Shown here: positions 27,501-36,000 of the stretch, in pieces
How positions within the stretch are numbered: the stretch's first letter is position 1
How the letters are laid out: every line of letters begins with the position of its first letter
NCBI RefSeq assembly: GCF_015704895.1
Contig: NZ_JADQWB010000002.1
Location: 1 to 64,000, forward strand
DNA length: 64,000 nucleotides
Direction: 5' to 3'
Origin: Agrobacterium leguminum
GTDB taxonomy: Bacteria; Pseudomonadota; Alphaproteobacteria; Rhizobiales; Rhizobiaceae
The notes under the pieces: generated by a model
The model's input: the letters and a program-made list of their open reading frames with translations, nothing else
What the model was told of the DNA's origin: nothing
The model's database searches: none
Position numbers and translations under genes: made by a program

Positions 27501-28220
27501 ATGACAAAAGATGTAGGACAGGTTTACGAAGAAGATATAGGCCTCGTTGAACGGGCCATTGTCGATGTGCGCGCCTATATGCGCGAAAACCAGCTTCGGC
27601 CGGGCAGCCCCATGCCCAGCGAAACGGCCATGGCCGCCAAGCTCGATGTTTCCCGATCCGTGACGCGGGAGGCCTTCCGTGCCCTTGCCGCACTCGGGAT
27701 CCTCGAGGTCAGCTCCGGCCGCCGGGCGCGGGTTGCGGCACCGGATGCGATACCGCTCAGCATGATTCTCGATCATACCGTGACAACGAAGCAGCTTAGC
27801 GTTCAGCAGGTTCTGGATGTGCGGCGCACGCTTGAGCTGCGCACGGCAAGCCTTGCGTCGCTGCGCCGTACGGATGCCCAGGCGCGGGAGCTTCTCCAGA
27901 TCGTGGAAGACATGTTCAACGCGCTCGAAACACCGGAGGCGTTGATGGAGCTCGACATTCGCTTCCACGAACTGATCGCCCAGGCTTCCGGCAACTCTCT
28001 TTATGGAATCATCGTCGGCTCTTTCCGCGTCGTAACGCAGCAGACCTGGCACATAGGCTGGCGCAGCCGCGCCACTCTGGAGAACCGCACGGAAAACATC
28101 CGTTGCCACCAGAGGATCGCTGAAGCGATCAGCCTCCAGAATATGGAGATGGCGGAGGCCGCTATGACCGAACATTTCGACTCGGCCGTCGGCGTCCTGC
28201 TTCGGGCGGGCGTCAACTGA
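27501..28220 (+). CDS. GntR family transcriptional regulator, FadR/FCD type
   Basis: A 239-residue regulator with an N-terminal winged helix (about 15-80; LRPGSPMPSETAMAAKLDVSRSVTREAFRALAALGILEV in segments) and a C-terminal all-helical FCD ligand domain whose metal-binding pattern begins at LDIRFHELIAQAS. Such proteins repress sugar-acid or carboxylate catabolic genes and are released by the substrate. It is transcribed away from the dehydratase/SDR pair and lies next to a perfect palindrome, its likely operator. Confidence 0.9.
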   Translation: MTKDVGQVYEEDIGLVERAIVDVRAYMRENQLRPGSPMPSETAMAAKLDVSRSVTREAFRALAALGILEVSSGRRARVAAPDAIPLSMILDHTVTTKQLSVQQVLDVRRTLELRTASLASLRRTDAQARELLQIVEDMFNALETPEALMELDIRFHELIAQASGNSLYGIIVGSFRVVTQQTWHIGWRSRATLENRTENIRCHQRIAEAISLQNMEMAEAAMTEHFDSAVGVLLRAGVN

Positions 28221-28459
28221 CGAAGCCATGCGATGGCCATCGCCTGTCGCCGCGACCGGACGCCGTCCAGTCATGGCTCGCATCTGCGCGATCGAAACAG
28301 GCGTTACCATCCGACGAGACTGCCATCGTGATGACGCCAGAGCGGATTGCGCCAAGCCGCGCCTAAAAAATATGCTTGAAAGCCCATCGGCAAGAACACA
28401 AATCGGGCACTCTTCTTCGCATTTTGACGAAATCGCGCGGCAAAGCCCGAAATCCAATC
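28221..28459. other. Upstream region of the guanidine operon
   Basis: About 240 bases between the GntR stop and the sigma-54 promoter. No gene is supported. An activator (NtrC-like) site would be expected here because sigma-54 promoters need enhancer binding, but no convincing GCACC-type dyad was found by eye. Confidence 0.5.
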
Positions 28460-28475
28460 TGGCACGCGGTTTGCT
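28460..28475 (+). promoter_or_regulatory. Sigma-54 (RpoN) promoter of the guanidine operon
   Basis: TGGCACG-CGGT-TTGCT matches the -24/-12 consensus TGGCAC-N5-TTGC exactly, with the invariant GG at 28461-28462 and GC at 28473-28474. The expected start is about 12 bases after the GC, near 28486, that is a few bases before the first helix of the riboswitch. This makes the operon likely to be nitrogen-controlled. Confidence 0.85.
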
Positions 28476-28489
28476 TCGTTTATTCCGAG

Positions 28490-28607
28490 TTGGCCGCTAG
28501 GGTTCCGGTGCAGGTTTGCATGACTGGTCCGAGAGCAGCCACTGTGCGAGGAGAAATCTCGCACGGATGCACGGCGGGACAAAAGCCCGGGAGACCTCGT
28601 TAGCCAA
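28490..28607 (+). ncRNA. Guanidine-I (ykkC) riboswitch aptamer
   Basis: The hallmark segments are all present in order: CTAGGGTTCCG (28497-28507), GACTGGTCCGAGAGC (28522-28536), a variable stem GTGCGAG/CTCGCAC, and ACGGCGGGACAAAAGCCCG followed by GGAGA (28571-28594). The outer P1 helix can form between TTGGC (28490-28494) and GCCAA (28603-28607). This class binds guanidinium and turns on guanidine transport and degradation genes, which is exactly what lies downstream. Confidence 0.95.
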
Positions 28608-28643
28608 GGGATTGGCGGCGTTGGTCTATGCCGATCCCTTTTT
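28606..28643 (+). terminator. Riboswitch-controlled intrinsic terminator
   Basis: Arms AAGGGATTGGC (28606-28616) and GCCGATCCCTT (28630-28640) form an 11-bp stem with one G-U pair, followed by TTT as part of a run of five T. The left arm begins within the last two bases of the P1 strand, so a ligand-stabilised P1 would compete with the terminator. This is a typical transcription ON switch. Confidence 0.88.
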
Positions 28644-28668
28644 GAGAACAAGCAAAAGGGGAATACCA

Positions 28669-29742
28669 ATGCAGACTTTCAGAACAATCATTTCCATTTC
28701 CGCGCTGGGGGGCCTTCTAGCGCTCCCGCTGGTTTCGACAGCGGATGCTGCGCCCAAAAAGGATTTCAAGGTCGCCTGGTCGATCTATGTCGGCTGGATG
28801 CCCTGGGGCTATGCCGCCGACCATGGCATCGTCAAGAAATGGGCCGATAAATACGGCATCAATATCGAGGTCACGCAGTTCAACGACTATGTGGAATCGA
28901 TGAACCAGTATACGGCGGGCGCCTATGACGCCGTGACGCTGACCAACATGGACGGCCTGTCCATTCCCGCTGCCGGCGGCGTCGATACAACCGCCGTCAT
29001 CGTCGGTGACTTCTCCAATGGAAACGATGCCATCATCCTCAAGGACAAAAAAGACCTTGCCGAGATCAAGGGCCAGAACATCAATCTCGTGGAATTCTCC
29101 GTGTCGCATTATCTGCTTGCACGGGCGCTCGAAACCATCGGCTCATCCGAACGCGATGTGAAAGTCGTCAACACGTCCGACGCGGACATGGTCGCCGCTT
29201 ACCAGACACCGGAGGTTTCCGCTGTCGTAACGTGGAATCCGCTGGTTTCGACCATTCTCCAGAATTCCTCGGCCAACAAGGTTTTCGACAGTTCCAAAGT
29301 CCCCGGCGAGATCATCGATCTGATGGTCGCCCATACCGATGTGCTGAAGGATAATCCCGATTTCGGCAAGGCGCTCGCGGGCATCTGGTACGATACGATG
29401 AAGGTGATGACCGCCGAGAGCGCGGAAGGCAAGGCGGCGCGCGAGGCGATGGGCAAGGCATCCGGCACGGATCTTGCCGGTTTCGAAGCCCAGATGGCGG
29501 CCACCAAGCTGTTCGACAAGCCAGCGGACGCGGTCGCCTTCACGGCTTCGCCGGACCTGCCGAAGACCATGGACCGGGTGCGGCACTTCCTGTTCGACAA
29601 GGGCCTGCTTGGCAACGGCGCGTCATCGGCGGATGCAATCGGCATCGCGTTTCCGGATGGGGCCGTCCGCGGTGACACGTCCAACGTCAAGTTCCGCTTC
29701 ACGACGGACTACATGGCCGAAGCGGCCAAGGGAATGCTCTGA
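28669..29742 (+). CDS. Guanidine/urea-type ABC transporter substrate-binding protein
   Basis: Protein of 357 residues from the ATG at 28669 (AGGGGA upstream); the frame extends upstream through the riboswitch but that part is not coding. It has a signal peptide (TIISISALGGLLALPLVS, about 5-22, cleavage near ADA) and the NrtA/SsuA-type periplasmic binding fold. It is typical of the substrate-binding proteins found with urea/guanidine carboxylase genes. Guanidine as ligand is inferred from the riboswitch and operon. First gene of the operon 28669-38377. Confidence 0.88.
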   Translation: MQTFRTIISISALGGLLALPLVSTADAAPKKDFKVAWSIYVGWMPWGYAADHGIVKKWADKYGINIEVTQFNDYVESMNQYTAGAYDAVTLTNMDGLSIPAAGGVDTTAVIVGDFSNGNDAIILKDKKDLAEIKGQNINLVEFSVSHYLLARALETIGSSERDVKVVNTSDADMVAAYQTPEVSAVVTWNPLVSTILQNSSANKVFDSSKVPGEIIDLMVAHTDVLKDNPDFGKALAGIWYDTMKVMTAESAEGKAAREAMGKASGTDLAGFEAQMAATKLFDKPADAVAFTASPDLPKTMDRVRHFLFDKGLLGNGASSADAIGIAFPDGAVRGDTSNVKFRFTTDYMAEAAKGML

Positions 29743-29753
29743 GGACCAGCCGC

Positions 29754-29771
29754 ACCGCGCCCCGGCGCGGT
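29754..29771 (+). other. Short GC hairpin between binding-protein and permease genes
   Basis: ACCGCGC/GCGCGGT with a CCCG loop lies 12 bases after the binding-protein stop. Such hairpins often protect the 3' end of the binding-protein message and raise its level over the permease genes. No U-tract follows. Confidence 0.45.
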
Positions 29772-29802
29772 CTTCCACCCTGCCATCACCCCGGAGTTTC
29801 CC

Positions 29803-30621
29803 ATGCGCTGGATCAATTCGCGTCCTTCGAACGGCACCCGTCTTGGACTTGCCGTCCTGCCCTTTGCGGCCGTGCTGATCGCTTACACGGTCGGCTCGGC
29901 GGCACGGCTTGCCGAAAACGCCAATGACAAGCTTCTGCCGGGCTTTGCCGGCCTTGCCGACGCCATCAACCGGCTGGCCGTCATCCCCGATGCCCGCACG
30001 GGTGATATTCTTCTATGGACGGATACGGCCGCAAGCCTCGTCCGCCTGTTTTCGGGACTGGGGATAGCGACCGCGATGGCGTTGGCCATCGGCATGCTGA
30101 TCGGCATGCTGCCTTACGCACGATCGCTGCTTTCGCCTTTCGTCGGCGCCATTTCCATGGTGCCGCCGCTGGCGCTTTTGCCCATCCTCTTCATCCTGCT
30201 CGGCCTTGGCGAAATTTCCAAGATCGCACTCATCGTCATCGGTGTGGCGCCCGTGATGATCCGCGATCTGGCGCTCAGGGCCATCGAACTGCCGCGCGAG
30301 CAGATCATCAAGGCCGAGACGCTCGGGGCAAACTCATGGCAGATCGCGCTGCGCGTGGTGCTGCCGCAGGTCCTGCCGCGGCTCATCACCTGTCTGCGTC
30401 TCCAGCTCGGACCGGCCTGGCTTTTCCTGATCGCGGCGGAAGCGATTTCGTCCGATGCGGGGCTCGGTTATCGCATCTTCCTCGTTCGCCGTTATCTCGC
30501 GATGGATGTGATTTTTCCCTATGTCATCTGGATCACGCTTATCGCCGTGCTGACCGACTGGCTGCTGGACCGGCTGCGCCTCGCCGTCTTTCCCTGGTCG
30601 GCAACGGAGAACAAGGCATGA
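29803..30621 (+). CDS. ABC transporter permease (SsuC/NrtB type)
   Basis: The 272-residue inner-membrane permease has about six transmembrane segments and the cytoplasmic EAA-type coupling loop (IKAETLGANSWQIALRVVLPQVLPRL, in part 168-185) that contacts the ATPase. It is homologous to permeases for nitrate, taurine and sulfonates. In this operon it should carry guanidine. Its stop overlaps the start of the ATPase gene by 4 bases. Confidence 0.9.
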   Translation: MRWINSRPSNGTRLGLAVLPFAAVLIAYTVGSAARLAENANDKLLPGFAGLADAINRLAVIPDARTGDILLWTDTAASLVRLFSGLGIATAMALAIGMLIGMLPYARSLLSPFVGAISMVPPLALLPILFILLGLGEISKIALIVIGVAPVMIRDLALRAIELPREQIIKAETLGANSWQIALRVVLPQVLPRLITCLRLQLGPAWLFLIAAEAISSDAGLGYRIFLVRRYLAMDVIFPYVIWITLIAVLTDWLLDRLRLAVFPWSATENKA

Positions 30622-31364
30622 GCACGCTCACCATCGACAATGTCTGGAAGGAATATGGCGACCAGATCGTGCTCGAGAATGTTTCGCTCGAGATCGAATC
30701 CCGCGCGTTTGTCGCGCTTGTCGGTCCGTCCGGCTGCGGCAAGACCACCTTCCTGCGCATGATCCTCGGCCAGGAGCGGCCGAGCCGCGGCACGATCCTT
30801 CTCGACGGCAAACCGCTGCCCGACGAACCGGGACCGGACCGCGGCGTCGTGTTCCAGAAATATTCGGTGTTTCCGCATCTGACCGTGCTCGGTAACGTCC
30901 TGATCGGCAAGGAACTTGCCGCGTCGCCCGTCAGCGGCAGGCTGTTCGGCGCCGCCCGCCGGACCGCGATCGACGAGGCCCGCACCATGATCGCCGATGT
31001 CGGCCTTTCAGGGTCGGAAGACAAATATCCTGCCCAGCTTTCCGGCGGCATGCAGCAGCGCCTGGCGCTTGCCCAGACGCTGCTGATGCGGCCGAAAATC
31101 CTGCTGCTCGACGAACCCTTCGGCGCACTTGACCCCGGCATTCGCGCCGAAATCCACCAGCTGATGAAACGGCTGTGGAACGAAGCGCAGATGACGGTGG
31201 TGATGGTGACGCACGACATGCGTGAAGCCTTCACGCTTGCCACCCGCGTCATCGCTTTCGAGCGCCCACGCGACCGCCCGGAGGAAAAACTGCGCTATGG
31301 CGCAACGGTCACCCGCGACATTTCGATCTGGCCGCCGCGCCGGGCCGGCGGCGTCGCCGCCTGA
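30618..31364 (+). CDS. ABC transporter ATP-binding protein
   Basis: The 248-residue ATPase has Walker A GPSGCGKTT (about 37-45), the signature LSGGMQQR, Walker B ILLLDEPFGALD and the switch histidine in VTHDMREAF. ATG at 30618 overlaps the permease stop (ATGA). The C-terminal tail (RPRDRPEEKLRYGATVTRDISIW) is like other members associated with guanidine/urea carboxylase operons. It energises the importer encoded by the two upstream genes. Confidence 0.93.
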   Translation: MSTLTIDNVWKEYGDQIVLENVSLEIESRAFVALVGPSGCGKTTFLRMILGQERPSRGTILLDGKPLPDEPGPDRGVVFQKYSVFPHLTVLGNVLIGKELAASPVSGRLFGAARRTAIDEARTMIADVGLSGSEDKYPAQLSGGMQQRLALAQTLLMRPKILLLDEPFGALDPGIRAEIHQLMKRLWNEAQMTVVMVTHDMREAFTLATRVIAFERPRDRPEEKLRYGATVTRDISIWPPRRAGGVAA

Positions 31365-31373
31365 AACGATATG

Positions 31374-31394
31374 CATCAGGGCCAAGCCCTGATG
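31374..31394 (+). other. Hairpin after the ATPase gene
   Basis: A perfect 9-bp stem (CATCAGGGC/GCCCTGATG, 3-base loop) starts 10 bases after the ATPase stop. There is no T-run, so it is not a standard intrinsic terminator. It may stabilise the upstream message or lower read-through into the enzyme genes. Confidence 0.5.
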
Positions 31395-31459
31395 TCGACT
31401 GCGCAGTTGCGGATAGAGGGGCGGCTCAAAACCCCTGCCGGAATTGCTTCCGACGGCCC

Positions 31460-31503
31460 GCCGGGACGACCCGGCAAACAAGGGCAGACACCGGGACGAC
31501 CCG
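31460..31503 (+). ncRNA. Guanidine-II (mini-ykkC) riboswitch
   Basis: Two tandem hairpins carry identical ACGA loops: GCCGGG-ACGA-CCCGGC (31460-31475, 6 bp) and CGGG-ACGA-CCCG (31492-31503, 4 bp), separated by 16 bases. Paired hairpins with ACGR loops are the defining feature of guanidine-II riboswitches, in which two guanidinium ions stabilise loop-loop contact. The ribosome-binding site GGAG of cgdA is at 31518-31521, 14 bases after the second hairpin, as expected for translational control. Confidence 0.88.
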
Positions 31504-31527
31504 AACTCAACCGCCATGGAGCACCTT

Positions 31528-32343
31528 ATGCACCAAAGACGTTCGCCCGAAGAAATCGCCGCCAACCGCGCCCGTTATGAAGATCACCAGAAAAAGGGGC
31601 TGGAATTCGCACCCAAGGCGCTGCCCGGCTTCAGCCTCCTGCCCGAACCCGCACTCGACGAAACGACAATCCTTCACCGCGAAATCATTCCCGGCGGCTG
31701 GTACTGGACGACCAGGCTGCGCAGGGAAGAGGTGCTGCGCATCAGCCTCAACCACGGCTTCTCTTCGATTGCGCTCATCGCCTGGAATGCCGCCGACACC
31801 TCGGAACGCATCAATCTGCCCGACACGATCAAGGTGCAGTGGACCACGGGGCTTTCCAAAGGCCGCGTCATCTTTTCCGACATGGGGCGTGTGATGTTTT
31901 CGATTACCGAGGACAGTTCCGGCGCGCATGATTGCCTTGTCGGCGGCTCGAACGCGCAGAGCAACGCCCGTTATGAGGGCGAACATCTGCGCGACACCCG
32001 CGATAACTTCATCAAGCTGGCGATGAAGCTCGGCCTCGACCGCCGTGACATTCCGGCGGCGCTCACGCTTTTCGCACCTGTGCGTGTTGATGCCGAAGGC
32101 CGGTTTTTCTGGAACCCGGCCCTCCTCAACAGCGGGGACTATGTCGAGCTGCGTGCGGAAATGGACATGCTGGTCGGTTTTTCCAATTGCCCGCATCCGC
32201 TCGATCCTAACCCGGCCTATGCGCCGAACCCGGTGACGGTCACCCGCCTTGCTGCCGCTCCGGTCGCCGCCGACGACCTGTGCCGGACCGCCAACGCCGA
32301 GGCCGTGCGCGGTTTCGAGAACAACGCGCTTTCCAACCTTTGA
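31528..32343 (+). CDS. cgdA: Carboxyguanidine deiminase subunit CgdA (DUF1989, UAAP1)
   Basis: Protein of 271 residues from the ATG at 31528, with GGAG 6 bases upstream; an ATG at 31516 is less favoured. It is the urea-amidolyase-associated protein 1 type of DUF1989, recognised by IAANRARYEDHQKKGLEF at the N-terminus, the metal-region SSGAHDCLVGG and SNCPHPLDP near the C-terminus. In guanidine pathways CgdA and CgdB together remove ammonia from carboxyguanidine, giving allophanate. It is directly preceded by a guanidine-II riboswitch. Confidence 0.88.
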   Translation: MHQRRSPEEIAANRARYEDHQKKGLEFAPKALPGFSLLPEPALDETTILHREIIPGGWYWTTRLRREEVLRISLNHGFSSIALIAWNAADTSERINLPDTIKVQWTTGLSKGRVIFSDMGRVMFSITEDSSGAHDCLVGGSNAQSNARYEGEHLRDTRDNFIKLAMKLGLDRRDIPAALTLFAPVRVDAEGRFFWNPALLNSGDYVELRAEMDMLVGFSNCPHPLDPNPAYAPNPVTVTRLAAAPVAADDLCRTANAEAVRGFENNALSNL

Positions 32344-32359
32344 GCCGGGAGAAACGAAC

Positions 32360-33010
32360 ATGACCGATTTCATTGAAACCGTTTCGTCGCGCACATATGA
32401 AAATGCAGCGCAAAACCACTACGTCCCGGCGGAAAAACCCTTCTCCACCTTCATCCGCAAGGGCGCCACGGTTCGCATCGAGGACACTTACGGCCAGCAG
32501 GCCATCGATACGCTGTTTTACAACGCTCGAGACTTTTCGGAACGCTACTCCAGTCAGGATACGGTGCGGGCGCAGGGCGCGGCCTATATTTCGACCGGCA
32601 CGAAAATCATGTCGAGCGAGGGTCGGGTAATGCTGACCGTGACCGCCGACAGCTGCGGCCGTCACGATACCTCCGCCGGCGCCTGCTCCTGCGAAAGCAA
32701 CACGGTGCGTTTCGGCCATGGGACGAAATATCTTCCTGCCTGCCGGGACAATTTCGTCGCCGAGGTCGCCAGATACGGCATGGGCAAACGCGATGTCGTT
32801 TCCAATATCAACCTTTTCATGAATGTGCCCATCTCGCCCAATGGCGGCATGACCATCGTGGACGGCATTTCCTCGCCCGGCGACTACGTCGAAATGGTGG
32901 CGGAGATGGATGTGCTGCTGGTCATTTCCAACTGCCCGCAGATTAACAATCCCTGCAATGGTTTCGATCCGACACCGATCCGGGTGCTCGTTTGGAACGG
33001 GGAGGATTGA
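32360..33010 (+). CDS. cgdB: Carboxyguanidine deiminase subunit CgdB (DUF1989, UAAP2)
   Basis: Protein of 216 residues from the ATG at 32360 (GGGAGAAACG upstream). The DUF1989 pattern is strong: EDTYGQQAIDTLFYNA, TADSCGRHDTSAGACSCESN with clustered Cys and His likely to bind a metal, CRDNF and ISNCPQINNPCN. It is the partner of CgdA and is located 16 bases after it. Both are paralogues of the DUF1989 protein at 40978-41601. Confidence 0.88.
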   Translation: MTDFIETVSSRTYENAAQNHYVPAEKPFSTFIRKGATVRIEDTYGQQAIDTLFYNARDFSERYSSQDTVRAQGAAYISTGTKIMSSEGRVMLTVTADSCGRHDTSAGACSCESNTVRFGHGTKYLPACRDNFVAEVARYGMGKRDVVSNINLFMNVPISPNGGMTIVDGISSPGDYVEMVAEMDVLLVISNCPQINNPCNGFDPTPIRVLVWNGED

Positions 33011-33014
33011 GCCG

Positions 33015-36000
33015 ATGTTCAAGAAAGTCCTCATCGCCAATCGTGGCGAAATCGCCGTCCGCATCATCAGGACGCTCCGGGACATGGGTATTGCCTCCGT
33101 GGCGGTCTATTCCGATGCCGACCGCTTCGCCAGGGCGGCATTGACGGCCGACGAAGCGATACGCCTCGGGCCGGCGCCCTCCGCAGAAAGTTATCTCGAT
33201 GTCGAAGCGGTGATTGCCGCCTGCAAAAAGACAGGGGCGGAAGCAGTCCATCCCGGTTATGGCTTTCTTTCCGAAAATATCGGCTTTGCCGAAAGGCTGG
33301 CGGCCGAAGGCATCGTCTTCATCGGCCCAACGCCGGAAAACATCGCCGATTTCGGCCTGAAGCACACCGCCCGGGAACTGGCGCAGAAAAGCGGTGTGCC
33401 GCTGCTTCCGGGCTCCGGTCTGCTAGGCTCGGTCAAAGAGGCGCTCGCCGCCGCGGAAGTCGTCGGTTATCCGGTCATGCTGAAATCCACCGCCGGCGGC
33501 GGCGGCATCGGCATGCAGCTCTGCGCCGACGACGCCGCGCTGAAAGCGGCCTTCGAGAGCGTGCAGCGCACGGCGAAAGCAAGCTTTGGCGACGCCCGCG
33601 TCTATCTGGAACGGTTCGTGGCGAAGGCCCGCCATGTCGAAGTGCAGATATTCGGCGACGGCAAGGGACGGGTGATCGCGCTTGGCGAACGCGACTGCTC
33701 GCTTCAGCGCCGCAACCAGAAGGTCATCGAGGAAACGCCAGCCCCCGGGCTTTCCGATAAGGTTCGGGCGCGCTTACACGCGGCGGCCGTCTCGCTGGGA
33801 AAACAGGTGAATTATCGCTCCGCCGGCACGGTCGAGTTCATTTACGATCCGGCCCGCGAGGAATTCTATTTCCTGGAGGTCAATACGAGGCTGCAGGTGG
33901 AGCACCCGGTGACCGAAGCCGTCTTCGGCATCGATCTGGTGGAATGGATGATCCGTCAGGCCGCCGGCGACGATGTCCTGACCGGCGCAGAGGAGCTGAT
34001 ACCGAAGGGCGCGGCCATCGAGGCGCGTGTCTATGCGGAAATGCCGCATGCCGATTTTCGCCCGAGCGCCGGTCTTCTGACCGAGGTGGTTTTTCCCGAA
34101 GATGTCCGGGTCGACGGCTGGATAGAGACCGGCACGGAGGTAACGCCTTTTTACGATCCCATGCTGGCCAAGATCATCGTCACGGGCGCGGATCGCGACG
34201 CGGCGATCGCCAGTCTCGGCGCCGCCCTGTCGCACACCGCGATTTCAGGCATCGAGACCAACCTCGACTATCTCAGGGCGATTGCCGGCTCCAGCCTTTT
34301 CCGGACCGGCAATGTCGCGACCACGGCGCTGAAGGATTTTCCCTTCGTGCCGGATGTCGTCGAGGTCATTGCACCGGGAGCGCAATCGAGCCTTCAGGAA
34401 CTGCCCGGCCGTCTCGGCCTGTGGCATGTCGGGGTGCCGCCGAGCGGACCGATGGACGAACGTTCCTTCCGTCATGCGAACCGGCTGGTCGGCAATCACG
34501 ACCACACCGCAGCTCTGGAAATCACCGTTTCCGGGCCGGTACTCAAGTTCTTTGCGGATGTGACGGTGGCGCTTGCCGGCGCGGAAATGCCGATGACATG
34601 CGACGGCGAACCCGTTCCGCATAGCACCCCGATCACGGTCAGGGCCGGGCAGACGCTTGCCATCGGCCAGATCGGCGGTGCGGGGCAGCGGGCCTATCTG
34701 GCGGTGGCCGGCGGTTTTGACGCGCCGATCGTGCTCGGCTCACGCGCCACTTTCGGGCTTGGTCAGTTCGGCGGCAACGCCACCGGCACCTTGCGCGCCG
34801 GCCACGTTCTTCGCCTCGCCCGCGCCCGCCAGGCCGATGCGAAAGCCGCCTCCGAACCTGCCGACCTGACCCGCGAATGGTCGGTGGGCGTGCTCTACGG
34901 GCCCCATGGCGCGCCGGATTTTTTCCTTGAGGACGATATAGAGACCCTGTTTGCGACCGAATATGAGGTGCATTTCAATTCTGCCCGCACGGGTATACGC
35001 CTCATCGGTCCTGCGCCGAAATGGGCGCGCGAGGACGGCGGGGAAGCCGGGCTTCACCCCTCGAACCTCCATGACAATGCCTATGCCATCGGCGCCATCG
35101 ATTTTACGGGCGACATGCCGATCATTCTTGGGCCGGATGGCCCGTCCCTCGGCGGCTTCGTTTGCCCGGCGGTGATTGCCGCGGATGAGCAATGGAAGAT
35201 GGGACAGTTCAAACCGGGCGACAAAATCCGCTTTCATCCGGTTGCGCGGACGGAAGATCCCATTGCCGGCCCCATCGTCAAACGCATTGGCGACAATGCC
35301 GGCTCTCCCATTCTCGGCCGTCGCGACGATGGCGAGGTTCCGGTCGTTTATCGCCGGCAGGGCGATGACAACCTGCTGGTCGAATATGGGCCGATGCAGC
35401 TCGATGTCAGCCTGCGCCTGCGCAGCCATCTTTTGATGCAGGCGGTGCGGGAAGCCGGCGTTCCCGGCCTGATAGACCTGACCCCCGGCATCCGCTCGCT
35501 GCAAATTCACTACGATGGATCGCATGTGACGCGTGGCTGGTTGCTCGGCCTTCTTTCCGAAATCGAAAGCGGCATGCCTTCCGTTCACTCGGTGAAGGTG
35601 CCGAGCCGCACCGTCTGGCTGCCGCTGTCGTGGGACGATCCGGATGCGGCGCTGGCGATGCGCAAATATCAGGAACTGGTGCGCCCCAATGCGCCCTGGT
35701 GCCCCTCGAACATTGAATTCATCCGCCGCATCAACGGTCTGGATGACGAACAGGCGGTCAAAGACAAAATCTTCGACGCCTCCTATCTCGTCATGGGGCT
35801 TGGCGATGTCTATCTCGGCGCCCCGGTTGCCACGCCTCTCGACCCGCGCCATCGCCTCGTCACGACGAAATATAATCCGGCGCGCACCTGGACGCCGGAA
35901 AACGCCGTCGGCATCGGCGGCGCTTATATGTGCATCTACGGCATGGAGGGACCGGGCGGTTATCAGCTCTTCGGGCGCACCATCCAGATGTGGAATACGT

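Noticed and set aside
28221..28459. NtrC binding dyad upstream of the sigma-54 promoter
   Set aside because: Candidate GCGCC-type half sites around 28350 do not form a convincing palindrome.
28516..28668. Upstream extension of the guanidine binding-protein frame
   Set aside because: It runs through the riboswitch and terminator; the signal peptide and ribosome-binding site define the start at 28669.
30015..30617. In-frame upstream extension of the ABC ATPase
   Set aside because: It overlaps the permease gene in another frame; the ATPase fold begins right after the ATG at 30618.
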